NCBI GenBank assembly: GCA_965227445.1
Contig: OZ245751.1
Coordinates: 1,674,001-1,738,000 of the forward strand
Direction of reading: 5' to 3'
Source: DT-110 sp030148525
GTDB lineage: Bacteria; Bacteroidota; Bacteroidia; Chitinophagales; Saprospiraceae
Length of the DNA: 64,000 nt
The position numbers and the translations under genes are program-made. Numbering within the stretch: the first letter of the stretch is position 1; each line of letters opens with the position of its first letter. The notes under the pieces are model-generated. The model had not been told where the DNA came from. It did not search any database and saw only the letters and a program-made list of their open reading frames with translations. Shown here piece by piece: positions 35,576-44,355 of the stretch.

Positions 35576-35645
35576 GGTTTGAGGGTGGGGGCCATGGCAG
35601 AAGCAATAAATCGCGTCTCTACTACGGCGACTTCCAATGTCTTAC

Positions 35646-35707
35646 CTCCGCAAAAACAGAGGGCCCGACTACATCGCGATGCAGTCGGGCCCTCTGTTTT
35701 TGCGGAG
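35646..35707 (-). terminator. Strong terminator of the SPFH gene
   Basis: A perfect 25-bp stem: CTCCGCAAAAACAGAGGGCC continuing CGACT (35646-35670) pairs with its complement at 35683-35707, around a CATCGCGATG inner palindrome. It begins 8 bases after the stop codon of the SPFH gene. The A/T runs within the stem would allow termination from either side. Confidence 0.85.
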
Positions 35708-35715
35708 ATTCACGC

Positions 35716-36660
35716 TTAATGATCGCCTTTCTTGGTTCCCTCTGGCAGATTCCCCTGCTTCATGGCTTCACCCATCTGCTGGGAAGCGACGAAACTAGAT
35801 GTCATCTGCGTCAGCATATTGCTGGCCGATTCCGGAGAGTTCGGGAGCAGGATCAGGTTACTGTTAGTCTGCTCGCCCATCGACTGCAGGGTGTCGTAGT
35901 GCTGGGTAACGACGATCAGAGCGGACGCTTCCTGGGAGTTGATTCCCACGCGGTTCAAGACCTCAACGGATTCCTCCAGACCGCGGGCAATTTCCCGACG
36001 CTGGTCGGCGATACCCTGACCCTGCAGGCGCTTGCTTTCTGCCTCGGCTCGTGCCTTAGCAACAATTCGGATGCGCTCGGCTTCCCCTTCGTATTCGGCA
36101 GCAAGTTTTTCACGTTCAGAGGCGTTAATGCGGTTCATGGCGTGCTTTACCTGGGCATCGGGATCGATATCCGTCACCAGGGCTTTGACGATGCCGTAGC
36201 CGTATTCGTTCATGGCTTGTTCCAGTTCACGGCGGATGGCCAGGGCGATATCGTCTTTGCGTTCAAAGACATCGTCGAGCTTCATTTTTGGTACCTCCGC
36301 CCGGACCGTATCAAATACGTAGGAAGTGATCTGATCGTGCGGGCTGGTCAGTTTATAAAATGCTTCATACATCTTTTCGGCCAGCACATAGTACTGTACG
36401 GAGACTTTCAGTTTGACGAATACGTTATCCTGGGTTTTGGTTTCCACCAAAACATCGAGTTGTTGTACACGCAGGGTCAATCGTCCGGCTACGCGGTCGA
36501 GAAAAGGGATCTTAAACTGTAGTCCCGGTCGTTTGATGCTGTGAAAACGTCCAAATCGTTCCACCACGGCGGCGGTCGACTGCTTTACGGTGAAAATACC
36601 CGACAACAGGATCAGTAGAGCAAAAATCCCAACGGCTATTAAAATCGGATCAAATGGCAT
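35716..36660 (-). CDS. SPFH-domain stomatin/paraslipin-like membrane protein
   Basis: 314 residues. One N-terminal membrane helix (ILIAVGIFALLILLSGIF) is followed by the SPFH/band-7 domain at about 25-200 (VVERFGRFHSIKRPGLQFKIPFLDRV, then KTQDNVFVKLKVSVQYYV). A coiled-coil rich in A/E/R (KLAAEYEGEAERIRIVAKARAEAESKRLQGQGIADQRREIARG) ends in a hydrophobic LIVVTQHYDTL region. Such proteins oligomerise into cage-like membrane scaffolds and often associate with NfeD proteases, but no nfeD is adjacent here. Monocistronic with a strong terminator. Confidence 0.9.
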   Translation of the reverse strand: MPFDPILIAVGIFALLILLSGIFTVKQSTAAVVERFGRFHSIKRPGLQFKIPFLDRVAGRLTLRVQQLDVLVETKTQDNVFVKLKVSVQYYVLAEKMYEAFYKLTSPHDQITSYVFDTVRAEVPKMKLDDVFERKDDIALAIRRELEQAMNEYGYGIVKALVTDIDPDAQVKHAMNRINASEREKLAAEYEGEAERIRIVAKARAEAESKRLQGQGIADQRREIARGLEESVEVLNRVGINSQEASALIVVTQHYDTLQSMGEQTNSNLILLPNSPESASNMLTQMTSSFVASQQMGEAMKQGNLPEGTKKGDH

Positions 36661-36768
36661 GGCTTATTATTTTAAGTTTATTGATGTCAGCTTACATAGT
36701 TAAGATAGGCATTATTCGATGAGTACGCTTCATTTTTCGGACTAAGCCGTGTAAAACTTCGTCAAATT

Positions 36769-38523
36769 TTACCGGAAATATTTTTCTAAAAAGCCACGCC
36801 CGTTCTGGTAGAATATCCCGTCTAACTTTTGTTGCATGTCCGAAACATCTGTTACATGTAGCTCCTTTGGGGTAGCCAACCGGAAAAGCATCTGTAAAAG
36901 CGGAATTCGGAGTGCGCCGTAGTGGGTGATATCCGGGCAACAGGTGAGCGGATCAATGATTCCGTCAAAATCCGAACCCAGGCAAATGTGGTTCCAGGCC
37001 CTTGGTCCGCCGATGTGCAGGATATGGATGATATTATTCGCCAGGAGCAATAGGTCAAAGATAGTATCCTCCCGGAATCCCTCCTGTATGCGCCGATGGA
37101 CCCGGGCCATCACAGGATCTTTAAGGTCAATGTCAGGGTGCTCGGAACTTACAGCCCCGCCCTGATCCGGGAAGTCTTCGTCCTCATCAATGGTGTCGGA
37201 AGTGTACCGGACACCCATATTGGAAAGGCGTTCGAGCACGACCGGATCGTACGGCAGATCGAAGGAATATATCTGGGACAGAAGGTTGTAGCTCAACATG
37301 GTTTCCGGAGCCAGGTCGTACACCGGAGCGACATTCTGCGGGGGAAACAATGCATAAAACTCTTTGCGGCTAAAGTATTCTGTATTTACGAAAGCCCCCC
37401 TGATCCTGCGATCCGCTTTTCCGCCCAGAATGCGCCGGTCAAAACTCAGGCCGATCAAGCCACCGGAATTAATTATTTCTGTGATCTCTTCGTCGTACAG
37501 GTTAATCGTATTCGGGTAGAAAGGAATGCCCTGTTTACCGGTCTTTGCCCGTTTATTCCAATATACCTTGACGTTGGTTTGGTCGGCGAGAATGGGTATT
37601 CCCCTGCTTTTGAGCAATACTTCTTTCAAGTCCCGCAGGGAGCAACCCGTAACACCTACGTGCGACGCCAATATCGGGCGATCGGTATTGCCAAGCCCCT
37701 CTTGACGGATCTGGTGCTTCCTCAGTTCATAAAATTGCAGGCGCGATACGAGGCTCATGTGTTTTACGTCGATCCAGATAGGGTGTCCTGACCTTGTATC
37801 GTAGGCTTTCTCAATGAGTGGGCGGGCAATACCCATTTTCAGGCCGATGCCCTGGGGCCGCAATTGGCTGCGAATACGCTGACTGGTCAGGAAGAAGTCG
37901 AGGAATTTCATGCCGTAGCAATGCGTGCAAACCGACCACTGCGATAGGTGGGTCAAATTCATATAGAGCAAGCGCACCGGCTGTCCCTGCTTAAAGGCAT
38001 CTAACAGGTCCATCCGCATTTTGGGCACACCGGTGACCGGGTCCAGATCAAACAGGTTGTGCGCTCCTTCCAGGGAAAAAAGGATATTTAGCCGAGCGGG
38101 ATCTACTTCTCCTGCGGAGGATGGAAGGTGCAGGGTGTCCGGGCGTTCGTCGCGCGCCTGTCGCAGCGCCAGCAACTCCCTGGACACGTTTACCCAAGGG
38201 GTGTTTTCGCGGGCTTTCTTCAGGGAGCTTCCGTAAATACTGACGAGTGGCCCCAGGTTCTGTAGTAATCCGGCTTCGAGGATGGGCGGATCGGGTGATA
38301 AAAGGGCGTGGACGACTATGCGGCCACCACTGTCCTTTACCTGTCGTAGGTTGCTCTGAGAAGCAAATTCAGATTCAAAACAGGGGAGTCTGACGGTTAG
38401 ATCCCGCCAGGGAGATCGTTTTTGACGACTGTTCTCGGTACGACGGTCCAGATAGCCGGCCAGTACCGACTTCAGGACCAGATGTAGGTGGGCATCGAAA
38501 TACGGTTGGATTTCAGAGGGCAT
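36769..38523 (-). CDS. M19 (membrane dipeptidase)-like amidohydrolase, enlarged
   Basis: 584 residues from the ATG at 38523 (a GTG 33 bases upstream is less likely). M19-type sites in order: FDAHLHL near the N-terminus, NILFSLEGAHNLFDLD with the bridging glutamate, ILASHVGVTGC with a zinc-ligand histidine, and HICLGSDFDGIID near the C-terminus with the conserved aspartate. Renal-dipeptidase relatives are usually 330-400 residues and have HxD, not HxH, in the first motif. This protein has about 200 extra residues and an HxH, so substrate preference may differ. No signal peptide is visible. It starts 56 bases after pntB and may be read through from the transhydrogenase operon. Confidence 0.7.
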   Translation of the reverse strand: MPSEIQPYFDAHLHLVLKSVLAGYLDRRTENSRQKRSPWRDLTVRLPCFESEFASQSNLRQVKDSGGRIVVHALLSPDPPILEAGLLQNLGPLVSIYGSSLKKARENTPWVNVSRELLALRQARDERPDTLHLPSSAGEVDPARLNILFSLEGAHNLFDLDPVTGVPKMRMDLLDAFKQGQPVRLLYMNLTHLSQWSVCTHCYGMKFLDFFLTSQRIRSQLRPQGIGLKMGIARPLIEKAYDTRSGHPIWIDVKHMSLVSRLQFYELRKHQIRQEGLGNTDRPILASHVGVTGCSLRDLKEVLLKSRGIPILADQTNVKVYWNKRAKTGKQGIPFYPNTINLYDEEITEIINSGGLIGLSFDRRILGGKADRRIRGAFVNTEYFSRKEFYALFPPQNVAPVYDLAPETMLSYNLLSQIYSFDLPYDPVVLERLSNMGVRYTSDTIDEDEDFPDQGGAVSSEHPDIDLKDPVMARVHRRIQEGFREDTIFDLLLLANNIIHILHIGGPRAWNHICLGSDFDGIIDPLTCCPDITHYGALRIPLLQMLFRLATPKELHVTDVSDMQQKLDGIFYQNGRGFLEKYFR

Positions 38524-38579
38524 AGGTGTTGTAGTTAGACTACCAGTAATATACACAAAAGCCCCTGCGTGTTACCCCT

Positions 38580-39986
38580 TTACATATTCTTTACTTCCTG
38601 CGACAGGCTACTAAGGCTTTCTTTGGCATCCCCGAACAGCATCCGGCTGCGTTCGTGGAAGAAGAGGGGATTCTGGATGCCTGCATATCCTGTCCGCATG
38701 CTCCGCTTCATAATGATCACGTTTTTGGCCTTCCATACCTCAAGTACCGGCATGCCATAGATAGGGCTGGAGGGCTCGTCCTGAGCGGCCGGATTGACCA
38801 CATCGTTGGCACCTACGACTACCACTACGTCGGTGCTGGGCAGAGCCGCATTGGCCTCCTCCAGGTCGAGTAGTTTGGGGTAGGGTACATCGGCTTCCGC
38901 CAAAAGAACGTTCATGTGTCCGGGCATGCGTCCCGCCACCGGGTGAATGGCGTAGCGCACCTCCACACCGTTGCCCGAGAGCAGATCGTCGAGTTCCTTG
39001 GCTACCTTTTGCGCCTGGGCCACGGCCAGACCGTAGCCCGGCACGACCATGACCGATCCGGAGTAGAAAAGTTGGATGGCCGCATCCGTGATGCCGACCT
39101 CTTTCGCTACCTGGTCGCCGTCGGCTCCGCCGCTGGCAGCCGAGCTGCTCGTTCCGAAACCACCGATCAGTACGTTGGTGAGGGAACGGTTCATGGCCTC
39201 GCACATGAGCACCGTGAGGATGGTTCCCGACGCACCGACCAGAATACCGCCGACCAGCATGATCTTATTATTGTAGACCAAACCGGCGGCCGCGGCCGAC
39301 AGGCCGGTGAAGGAGTTAAGCAGGGATATCACTACCGGCATATCGGCACCACCGATGGGGGCGACGAAGGAGAATCCGTACACCAGGGTCAGGGCCGTAA
39401 AGACCAGGGCTAATCCTAGCCCCAGCGATTGTCCGCTCACGGTAAGCCAGATGCCCAGCCCCAAGGTGGCGGCCAATAGTACCAAATTGAGGATATTATG
39501 TCCGGGAAAGGTCACTTTTCGGTCGTTGACCAGACCTTCCAGTTTGGCGAAAGCCAGCATACTACCCGTAAAGGCAATACCTCCAATTAAGAGGGCGAGA
39601 AAAACGATGACCAATTGTCCGGTCCCCATTGATAAGGTTCCATTGTAATAAGGTAGTAGTTCACCGATCGCCAGTAAAACAGCGGTGGCACCACCCAAGC
39701 CGTTAAAAATGGATACCATTTGTGGCATAGCGGTCATCTGTACCCGGCGGGCCGAGATGAAACCGATCAGACCACCACCGACCATACCACCGGCAATCCA
39801 GATGTAGTTGTTTTCTGCTCCGGTGAGAGGCATAACCATAGTGGCAATGATTGCCAGGGACATACCGATGGCCGCCAGGATGTTCCCGCGGCGAGCGGTG
39901 TCGGGAGAGCCCAGTAAACGCAGTCCCCAGACAAAGAGAATGGCTCCGATAAGGTACGCCAAATTGATATAGAAATTGAAAGCCAT
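38580..39986 (-). CDS. pntB: NAD(P) transhydrogenase beta subunit
   Basis: 468 residues. About eight or nine membrane helices (domain II) are followed by the NADP-binding domain III, with the GYGLAVAQAQ loop, YAIHPVAGRMPGHMNVLLAEA and DVVVVVGANDVVNP. With PntA it couples proton entry to hydride transfer from NADH to NADP, supplying NADPH. It lies 4 bases after pntAB. An internal TTTGGCGAAAGCC occurs at 39543-39555. Confidence 0.96.
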   Translation of the reverse strand: MAFNFYINLAYLIGAILFVWGLRLLGSPDTARRGNILAAIGMSLAIIATMVMPLTGAENNYIWIAGGMVGGGLIGFISARRVQMTAMPQMVSIFNGLGGATAVLLAIGELLPYYNGTLSMGTGQLVIVFLALLIGGIAFTGSMLAFAKLEGLVNDRKVTFPGHNILNLVLLAATLGLGIWLTVSGQSLGLGLALVFTALTLVYGFSFVAPIGGADMPVVISLLNSFTGLSAAAAGLVYNNKIMLVGGILVGASGTILTVLMCEAMNRSLTNVLIGGFGTSSSAASGGADGDQVAKEVGITDAAIQLFYSGSVMVVPGYGLAVAQAQKVAKELDDLLSGNGVEVRYAIHPVAGRMPGHMNVLLAEADVPYPKLLDLEEANAALPSTDVVVVVGANDVVNPAAQDEPSSPIYGMPVLEVWKAKNVIIMKRSMRTGYAGIQNPLFFHERSRMLFGDAKESLSSLSQEVKNM

Positions 39987-39990
39987 AGGG

Positions 39991-40311
39991 TTACTGCTTT
40001 TTCTTCTTTTTAAACATTTCCAGCATGCGATCGGTCACCGCGAAGCCACCAACTACGTTTACCATGCCCAGCGCTACACCCAGAGCACCAAGGCCAAGCG
40101 TCAGGTAGTCGTCGGGCTCTGCCTGGCGGATGAGTAAGATTGCTCCCATAATTACTACCCCGCTGATCGCATTGGCTCCCGACATAAGTGGGGTATGCAG
40201 GACGGTGGGCACCTTGGAGATAACCTCGAAGCCCAGGATGATGGTAAACAAGAGCAGGTAGATCAGCAGCAAATTGCTTTCCTGACCAAAGTATTGGTAG
40301 AGGCCTTGCAT
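39991..40311 (-). CDS. pntAB: NAD(P) transhydrogenase alpha subunit, membrane part
   Basis: 106 residues with three membrane helices (LLIYLLLFTIILGFEVI; PLMSGANAISGVVIMGAILLI; LTLGLGALGVALGMVNVVGGFAV) and a lysine-rich tail. This is the short domain II part of PntA, encoded as a separate gene as in the three-subunit transhydrogenases. It sits 2 bases after pntAA and 4 before pntB. Confidence 0.94.
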   Translation of the reverse strand: MQGLYQYFGQESNLLLIYLLLFTIILGFEVISKVPTVLHTPLMSGANAISGVVIMGAILLIRQAEPDDYLTLGLGALGVALGMVNVVGGFAVTDRMLEMFKKKKKQ

Positions 40312-40313
40312 AA

Positions 40314-41411
40314 TTATGAAGTTTGTTCTTGGGGAGAGGGTGTGATAAAGGCACCGCCAATGATCTCATCCTCGAGATCGAGGTGAACCTGCCCTTCCCG
40401 AACGAGGTGTTTTAAAAAGTTATAGACGTTGTTGCTGTATAGCTGACTGGCATCCTGCGGCATCAGGTCGGCCAGGTTGGAGTTGCCGATGATGCTAACG
40501 CCTTTATGGACAATGGTCTGTTCGTCTTGCGTTAGCTCGCAATTGCCTCCCGTGGAAGCTGCCAGGTCGACAATGACCGAGCCTGGTTTCATCTGCTCTA
40601 CCGTCGAGGTGGGTACCAGGATGGGCGCTTTGCGTCCGCGTACCTGTGCGGTGGTAATGATGACATCGGATTTTTGGGCCCGGGCCTGCACTTCGGCCCG
40701 CTGACGCTTCAGGAATTCCTCGGATTGCTCTACGGCGTAGCCTCCTGCGGAGGTGTCGTCTTTGGCTCCTTCAACTTCCACGAATTTGGCCCCCAGCGAT
40801 TGCACTTCTTCTTTGGCGGCCTGTCGGGTATCGAAGGCCTCCACCATTGCCCCCAGTCGGCGTGCGGTTGCGATGGCCTGCAGACCCGCTACGCCTGCCC
40901 CCAGAACCAGCACTTTGGCCGGACGAATGCTGCCGGCAGCAGTGATCAGCATGGGGAAGTACCTCGGTAGTTGACCAGCTGCCGCCAAAACGGACCGATA
41001 ACCGGCTACGGAGGCCATGGAGGATAGCACGTCCATACTCTGTGCCAGGGTGGTCCTCGGGATCATGTCCATACTAAATGCCTGAAGCCCCATACTACGT
41101 AATTTGTCGACGACCGAGTCGTCCTGAAAGGGAGCAAACTGGCTGATAATAAAAGCCTCCTTTGGTACCTGCTTCAAATCAGAATCGGCCAGGGGAGCAA
41201 TGCTTACCAGCAAATCAGATTGGCCGAGCAAACCAGCCCGGTCAACAATGGTGGCACCAGCATCGGTATACGTCTGGTCATCGAAAAAGGCTTGTTCGCC
41301 GGCTCCGGATTCGACCAGAACCTCCAGGCCCAGGTCCTGGAATTTGGCGATGGTATCAGGAATGACGGCCACGCGCTGAAAAGCAGTTTCTTTGGCAATG
41401 CCAAATTTCAT
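40314..41411 (-). CDS. pntAA: NAD(P) transhydrogenase alpha subunit, NAD-binding part
   Basis: 365 residues from the ATG at 41411 (MKFGIAKETAFQRVAVIPDT, the conserved start; an upstream in-frame start is not conserved). It is the soluble domain I that binds NAD(H). Marks are RVAVIP, a GAGVAGLQAIATARRLGA dinucleotide fold, FDTRQAAKEEVQSLGAKF and the mobile-loop region around DVIITTAQVRGRKAP. First gene of the pntAA-pntAB-pntB operon. Confidence 0.95.
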   Translation of the reverse strand: MKFGIAKETAFQRVAVIPDTIAKFQDLGLEVLVESGAGEQAFFDDQTYTDAGATIVDRAGLLGQSDLLVSIAPLADSDLKQVPKEAFIISQFAPFQDDSVVDKLRSMGLQAFSMDMIPRTTLAQSMDVLSSMASVAGYRSVLAAAGQLPRYFPMLITAAGSIRPAKVLVLGAGVAGLQAIATARRLGAMVEAFDTRQAAKEEVQSLGAKFVEVEGAKDDTSAGGYAVEQSEEFLKRQRAEVQARAQKSDVIITTAQVRGRKAPILVPTSTVEQMKPGSVIVDLAASTGGNCELTQDEQTIVHKGVSIIGNSNLADLMPQDASQLYSNNVYNFLKHLVREGQVHLDLEDEIIGGAFITPSPQEQTS

Positions 41412-41607
41412 AGTTAAATAGGTTTGATGTAATGGGTTTTCAATAAAAACCAACTCCGTCAGACAAGCACAGGGTTAACTAGTTTTTTCGGTGATAGTTC
41501 AGGGGAATAAAAAAAAAGACCTTGGTTGCCTGTCAAAAGGTAGTAAAAAAAGTGGGAGGTAGGGTAGGTGAGCGGTTGGTTTTTCCAGAGTGATAGCCTG
41601 GAATATG

Positions 41608-41875
41608 TTAGAGCGTGTTTGGGATTTGTTTTTGATGGCGAAAATGTCTAGAATTTGGTTCTCACAAAGCCTTTTTTGAGCTTCGTAGCATGGCTACGGG
41701 GCGAAAAAAGGCTGCAGTGAGGTTCAAATATACCGCTTCCGAAAAGGATTGGGCTTTGCCCAACCTTTTCACGCGAGTATATACTCGACTCGAAGTGGTT
41801 TGGATTCCCAAACCACTTCGTTGTCGGTATAATAGACATTTGCAGTCCAAAGGATAAATCCCAAACACGCTCTTA
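41608..41875. mobile_element. 262-bp MITE with 17-bp perfect terminal inverted repeats and TTA duplication
   Basis: The element is 41611-41872. Its ends are GAGCGTGTTTGGGATTT and the exact inverse AAATCCCAAACACGCTC. TTA flanks both ends (41608-41610, 41873-41875). Inside are several self-pairing segments: AGCCTTTTTTG with CGAAAAAAGGCT around CGTAGCATGGCTACG; TTGGGC/GCCCAA; GAGTATATACTC; and CGAAGTGGTTTGG with CCAAACCACTTCG. No protein is encoded. It has the same duplication and a similar GA-GC-TGTTT end to the element at 1731, so both may have been moved by related IS5-superfamily transposases. Confidence 0.88.
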
Positions 41876-41882
41876 TGGAATC

Positions 41883-41914
41883 AAAAAAAGCCTGCTCTCG
41901 TCAGGAGAACAGGC
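41883..41914 (-). terminator. Terminator of the PAS protein gene
   Basis: Minus strand: GCCTGTTCTC, loop, GAGAGCAGGC (one mismatch) followed by seven T. It lies 114 bases after the stop codon at 42028 and 8 bases from the MITE edge. Confidence 0.8.
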
Positions 41915-42027
41915 TCAGTGGTTTATATCAGCGAATGGTAAAAAGCATAACTGCGGATTTGTTCAACCGACAAATGCTGAATCGAATCTGTGGGAGTAAA
42001 CAGGGGGAAGCATACAGAGCAAAATTG

Positions 42028-43767
42028 TTATGGTATATGGTCTGTTTCCAGGATCATTTTATGAATGATGGCATCCAGGTTTACCGAGGATTCGGAAAGC
42101 ATATCAAGGAAGGTGTGGATTTCCTGGTTATCGCCGGTGTACGCTTCCCGCAACAAATTGACCAGACCCAGAATATTGGTCAGGGGGGCTCGCAATTCGT
42201 GTGACTGAGCCCAGGCAATCTTTTTAAGCTTTTGGTACTGCGTTGTAATTATTTGCGCATACTCCTCTACATCGGAAATATCCCGGAAAAAACATACAGC
42301 ACCTTCTTCCTTTGGGTAAAACAGAATGTAAAGCCATGTTTCTGTTTCTTCGTAATAGGCTTTTGACCAGGTGGTTACTTTTTGGGAGAGGCACTGTTCC
42401 AGCTTTTTCCATACGTGTCCCTGTTTGCGGAAGGTAATATCAAACCAGTTCTGATCTTCCCAGTCTTGTAAGCTGTTAAAGATCGTTTTAGCGGCTTTAT
42501 TGCAGTAGGTCATCTGGCGGTTGTCGTCAATACTGATAAAGCCATCGGATATACTGTTCAGGATCTCTTCTTTTTCGGCATTAGCTTGCCGTAGGTTGCG
42601 GGTTTGCTCTACCTCCTGCGTAATGTCCATATTGAGACCGATCATGGTTTTAGGATGGCCGGATTCATCGAAAACAATATCACCGAAGGCCTTTATATGT
42701 CGAAGGCTGCGATCAGGCGGTAAACAAATCCGGAAGGTCGACTGGTAGTTGCCTCCATTCTGGATCGCTTCCTCCAGTTCTCTTCGGGCATTACTTAAGT
42801 CCTCCGGATGAAGACGTGACTCCAGAGTCGAAAGCGGGCGATTTCGATCTTCGGGGGAAAAACCGTAAAGATCATACATAACTTCGTCCAGGTGAATTCG
42901 CTTTCGCGAAAAATCCCATTCCCATATACCAATGGTTCCCGCTTTGGCCGCCAGTTGGTAGCGTTTCTTAGCATGCTGGATGATTAGTTCAGTCTCTTTC
43001 TGTTCCGAAATATCCTGCAAGCTACCGAACAGACGGACAATCTTACCTCGGATTTTTTCGGCTTGACCAAAGGCTCGTACCCACTTTTCCTGGCCAGTGG
43101 CAGTAACCAAGATAGCCTCCAAATTCCAGGTATCTATGTGCCCATCCAAAACATTCTGAATCGACGACTGAATCTGATCCCGATGTTCTCCCTCCTTGTA
43201 GAAATAGATGGCTTCCTCAATATTAGGTATATAGTGAAGGGGTTTATTATGGATTTTCTTGGTCATATCGGACCAATACAATTCCCCCGACAACAAGTCC
43301 AGTTCCCAGCGACCAATGCAGGCCAGGTCAAAGCTGCGGTCTAATCTATTTCTTAATTGTTGTTCCTGAGGGATAACCTTAAGGATAGCAAGGACCGAGG
43401 ATGGCCGTCCATTTTCATAGCGTTTGATGATCCGCCGGTCCTGGATTAATTGATAGGTATTGTTCAGGTCTTTTAGCCAATATGTACGGGACCACTGTTG
43501 GTCGTCCCCACACAGGGCTTCCTGAGCAGAAGATAGCGTTTCTTCAAGGTCATTTGGGTGTATTAGGGCTCGCCAATCCGCTAAGGAGGAGTCGGGGCGA
43601 AGGTCAAATGGCGAATTGCAGACATTCTTCCAGGTAGTGATTCCGGTGTCCAAGTCATGTTCCAGGATAATATCGTCGATAAGGGTATATATATCAACTC
43701 GGCTCGTTTTATCCGCACTGCCTTTGGAAGCACCCCTCTTCATTCCAGCTTTTGGTGAATAAGTCAT
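42028..43767 (-). CDS. Multi-PAS signalling protein ending in a bare HisKA-type domain
   Basis: 579 residues, no membrane helix. Four PAS/PAC units can be traced: about 25-130; 145-255 (IGRWELDLLSGELYWSD ... VRLFGSLQDISEQ); 270-395 (IGIWEWDFSRKRIHLDEVMYDLYGF ... MIGLNMDITQE); and 405-510 (ILNSISDGFISIDDNRQMTYCNKAA ... CFFRDISDVE). The C-terminus is a kinase dimerisation helix with H-box SHELRAPLTNILGL (His523) and a second helix, and then the protein stops 56 residues after the histidine. There is no room for the ATPase domain. It may be a phosphotransfer or scaffold protein, or take phosphate from another kinase. The response regulator encoded upstream is a possible partner, though the two genes are separated by terminators. 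Confidence 0.82.
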   Translation of the reverse strand: MTYSPKAGMKRGASKGSADKTSRVDIYTLIDDIILEHDLDTGITTWKNVCNSPFDLRPDSSLADWRALIHPNDLEETLSSAQEALCGDDQQWSRTYWLKDLNNTYQLIQDRRIIKRYENGRPSSVLAILKVIPQEQQLRNRLDRSFDLACIGRWELDLLSGELYWSDMTKKIHNKPLHYIPNIEEAIYFYKEGEHRDQIQSSIQNVLDGHIDTWNLEAILVTATGQEKWVRAFGQAEKIRGKIVRLFGSLQDISEQKETELIIQHAKKRYQLAAKAGTIGIWEWDFSRKRIHLDEVMYDLYGFSPEDRNRPLSTLESRLHPEDLSNARRELEEAIQNGGNYQSTFRICLPPDRSLRHIKAFGDIVFDESGHPKTMIGLNMDITQEVEQTRNLRQANAEKEEILNSISDGFISIDDNRQMTYCNKAAKTIFNSLQDWEDQNWFDITFRKQGHVWKKLEQCLSQKVTTWSKAYYEETETWLYILFYPKEEGAVCFFRDISDVEEYAQIITTQYQKLKKIAWAQSHELRAPLTNILGLVNLLREAYTGDNQEIHTFLDMLSESSVNLDAIIHKMILETDHIP

Positions 43768-43969
43768 CTTTGCGAGATTGGTTATGTAAGGACTGTCTTT
43801 CCAGTTACGGTTTAACCAAATATGCAGGGATTGACTAGTCGAAAAAAGAGAGAATATCTTAATTGACTTATAGGCGTTTTACCTATTCCATTCTTGTTGC
43901 AGGTCAGGCGGTTCCAGGATGGTTGGCTTACTTTTGCGGGGGGATGATACTCGAGGTTCCGTTGTACAT

Positions 43970-44004
43970 AAAAAAGCCTGCTTCCATCCTAAAGGAAGCA
44001 GGCT
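43970..44004 (-). terminator. Strong minus-strand terminator with no gene directly upstream
   Basis: Minus strand: AGCCTGCTTCC, loop, GGAAGCAGGCT followed by TTTTT (perfect 11-bp stem). The nearest minus-strand gene ends at 44356 and has its own hairpin at 44327-44345, so this terminator probably ends another transcript. Confidence 0.8.
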
Positions 44005-44294
44005 GCTCATCGAGATTATCCAAAATTGATCTATATATTATCATTCAGAAATCTCAACCGTACAAGCAAGGCGTGCGATATTTGCACGCTTTCAAGGGGG
44101 AATTTAAATAAGCAAAATAGTTTACCGTGTGGCTAAAGTCATGCGCCCTACATACAAATGCGTAATCAGTAGCTTAGAGAATTTTGGTTTTGGAAATAGT
44201 GCGTCAATTACATTGCTTTCATATACTGGAGGGATAGGCCACTTGGTGCCTGAAAGATTTCGTACGCTTATTCCGTTTGCATAATACAAAGGTG
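43970..44294 (-). ncRNA. Candidate small RNA
   Basis: Between the hairpin after the response regulator and the strong terminator at 43970 lies about 290 bases without a coding frame on the minus strand (all ATG frames close within a few codons). It holds a hairpin GCGTGC/GCACGC near 44072-44090 and starts near a CACCTTTG box (44287-44294), a weak match to the -7 element. It is an orphan terminator with structured, non-coding DNA ahead of it. Purely a prediction. Confidence 0.35.
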
Positions 44295-44326
44295 AGCATT
44301 CCCGGCCGACGAGAAAAGGGGGAAAA

Positions 44327-44345
44327 CCCTAATTTATGGTTAGGG
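44327..44345 (-). terminator. Weak terminator after the response regulator gene
   Basis: Minus strand CCCTAA / TTAGGG with a 7-base loop, followed by TTTTCCCCCTTTT, 11 bases past the stop at 44356. Confidence 0.45.
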
Positions 44346-44355
44346 GAATTACCTA

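Noticed and set aside
35406..35606. 66-codon minus-strand frame
   Set aside because: It crosses the inverted repeat and shows no start signal or family resemblance.
41648..41868. Small minus-strand genes of 63-68 codons
   Set aside because: They lie wholly within the MITE and are translations of its hairpins.
43863..44111. 82-codon plus-strand gene
   Set aside because: The frame runs through a clear minus-strand terminator hairpin and has no protein-like features.
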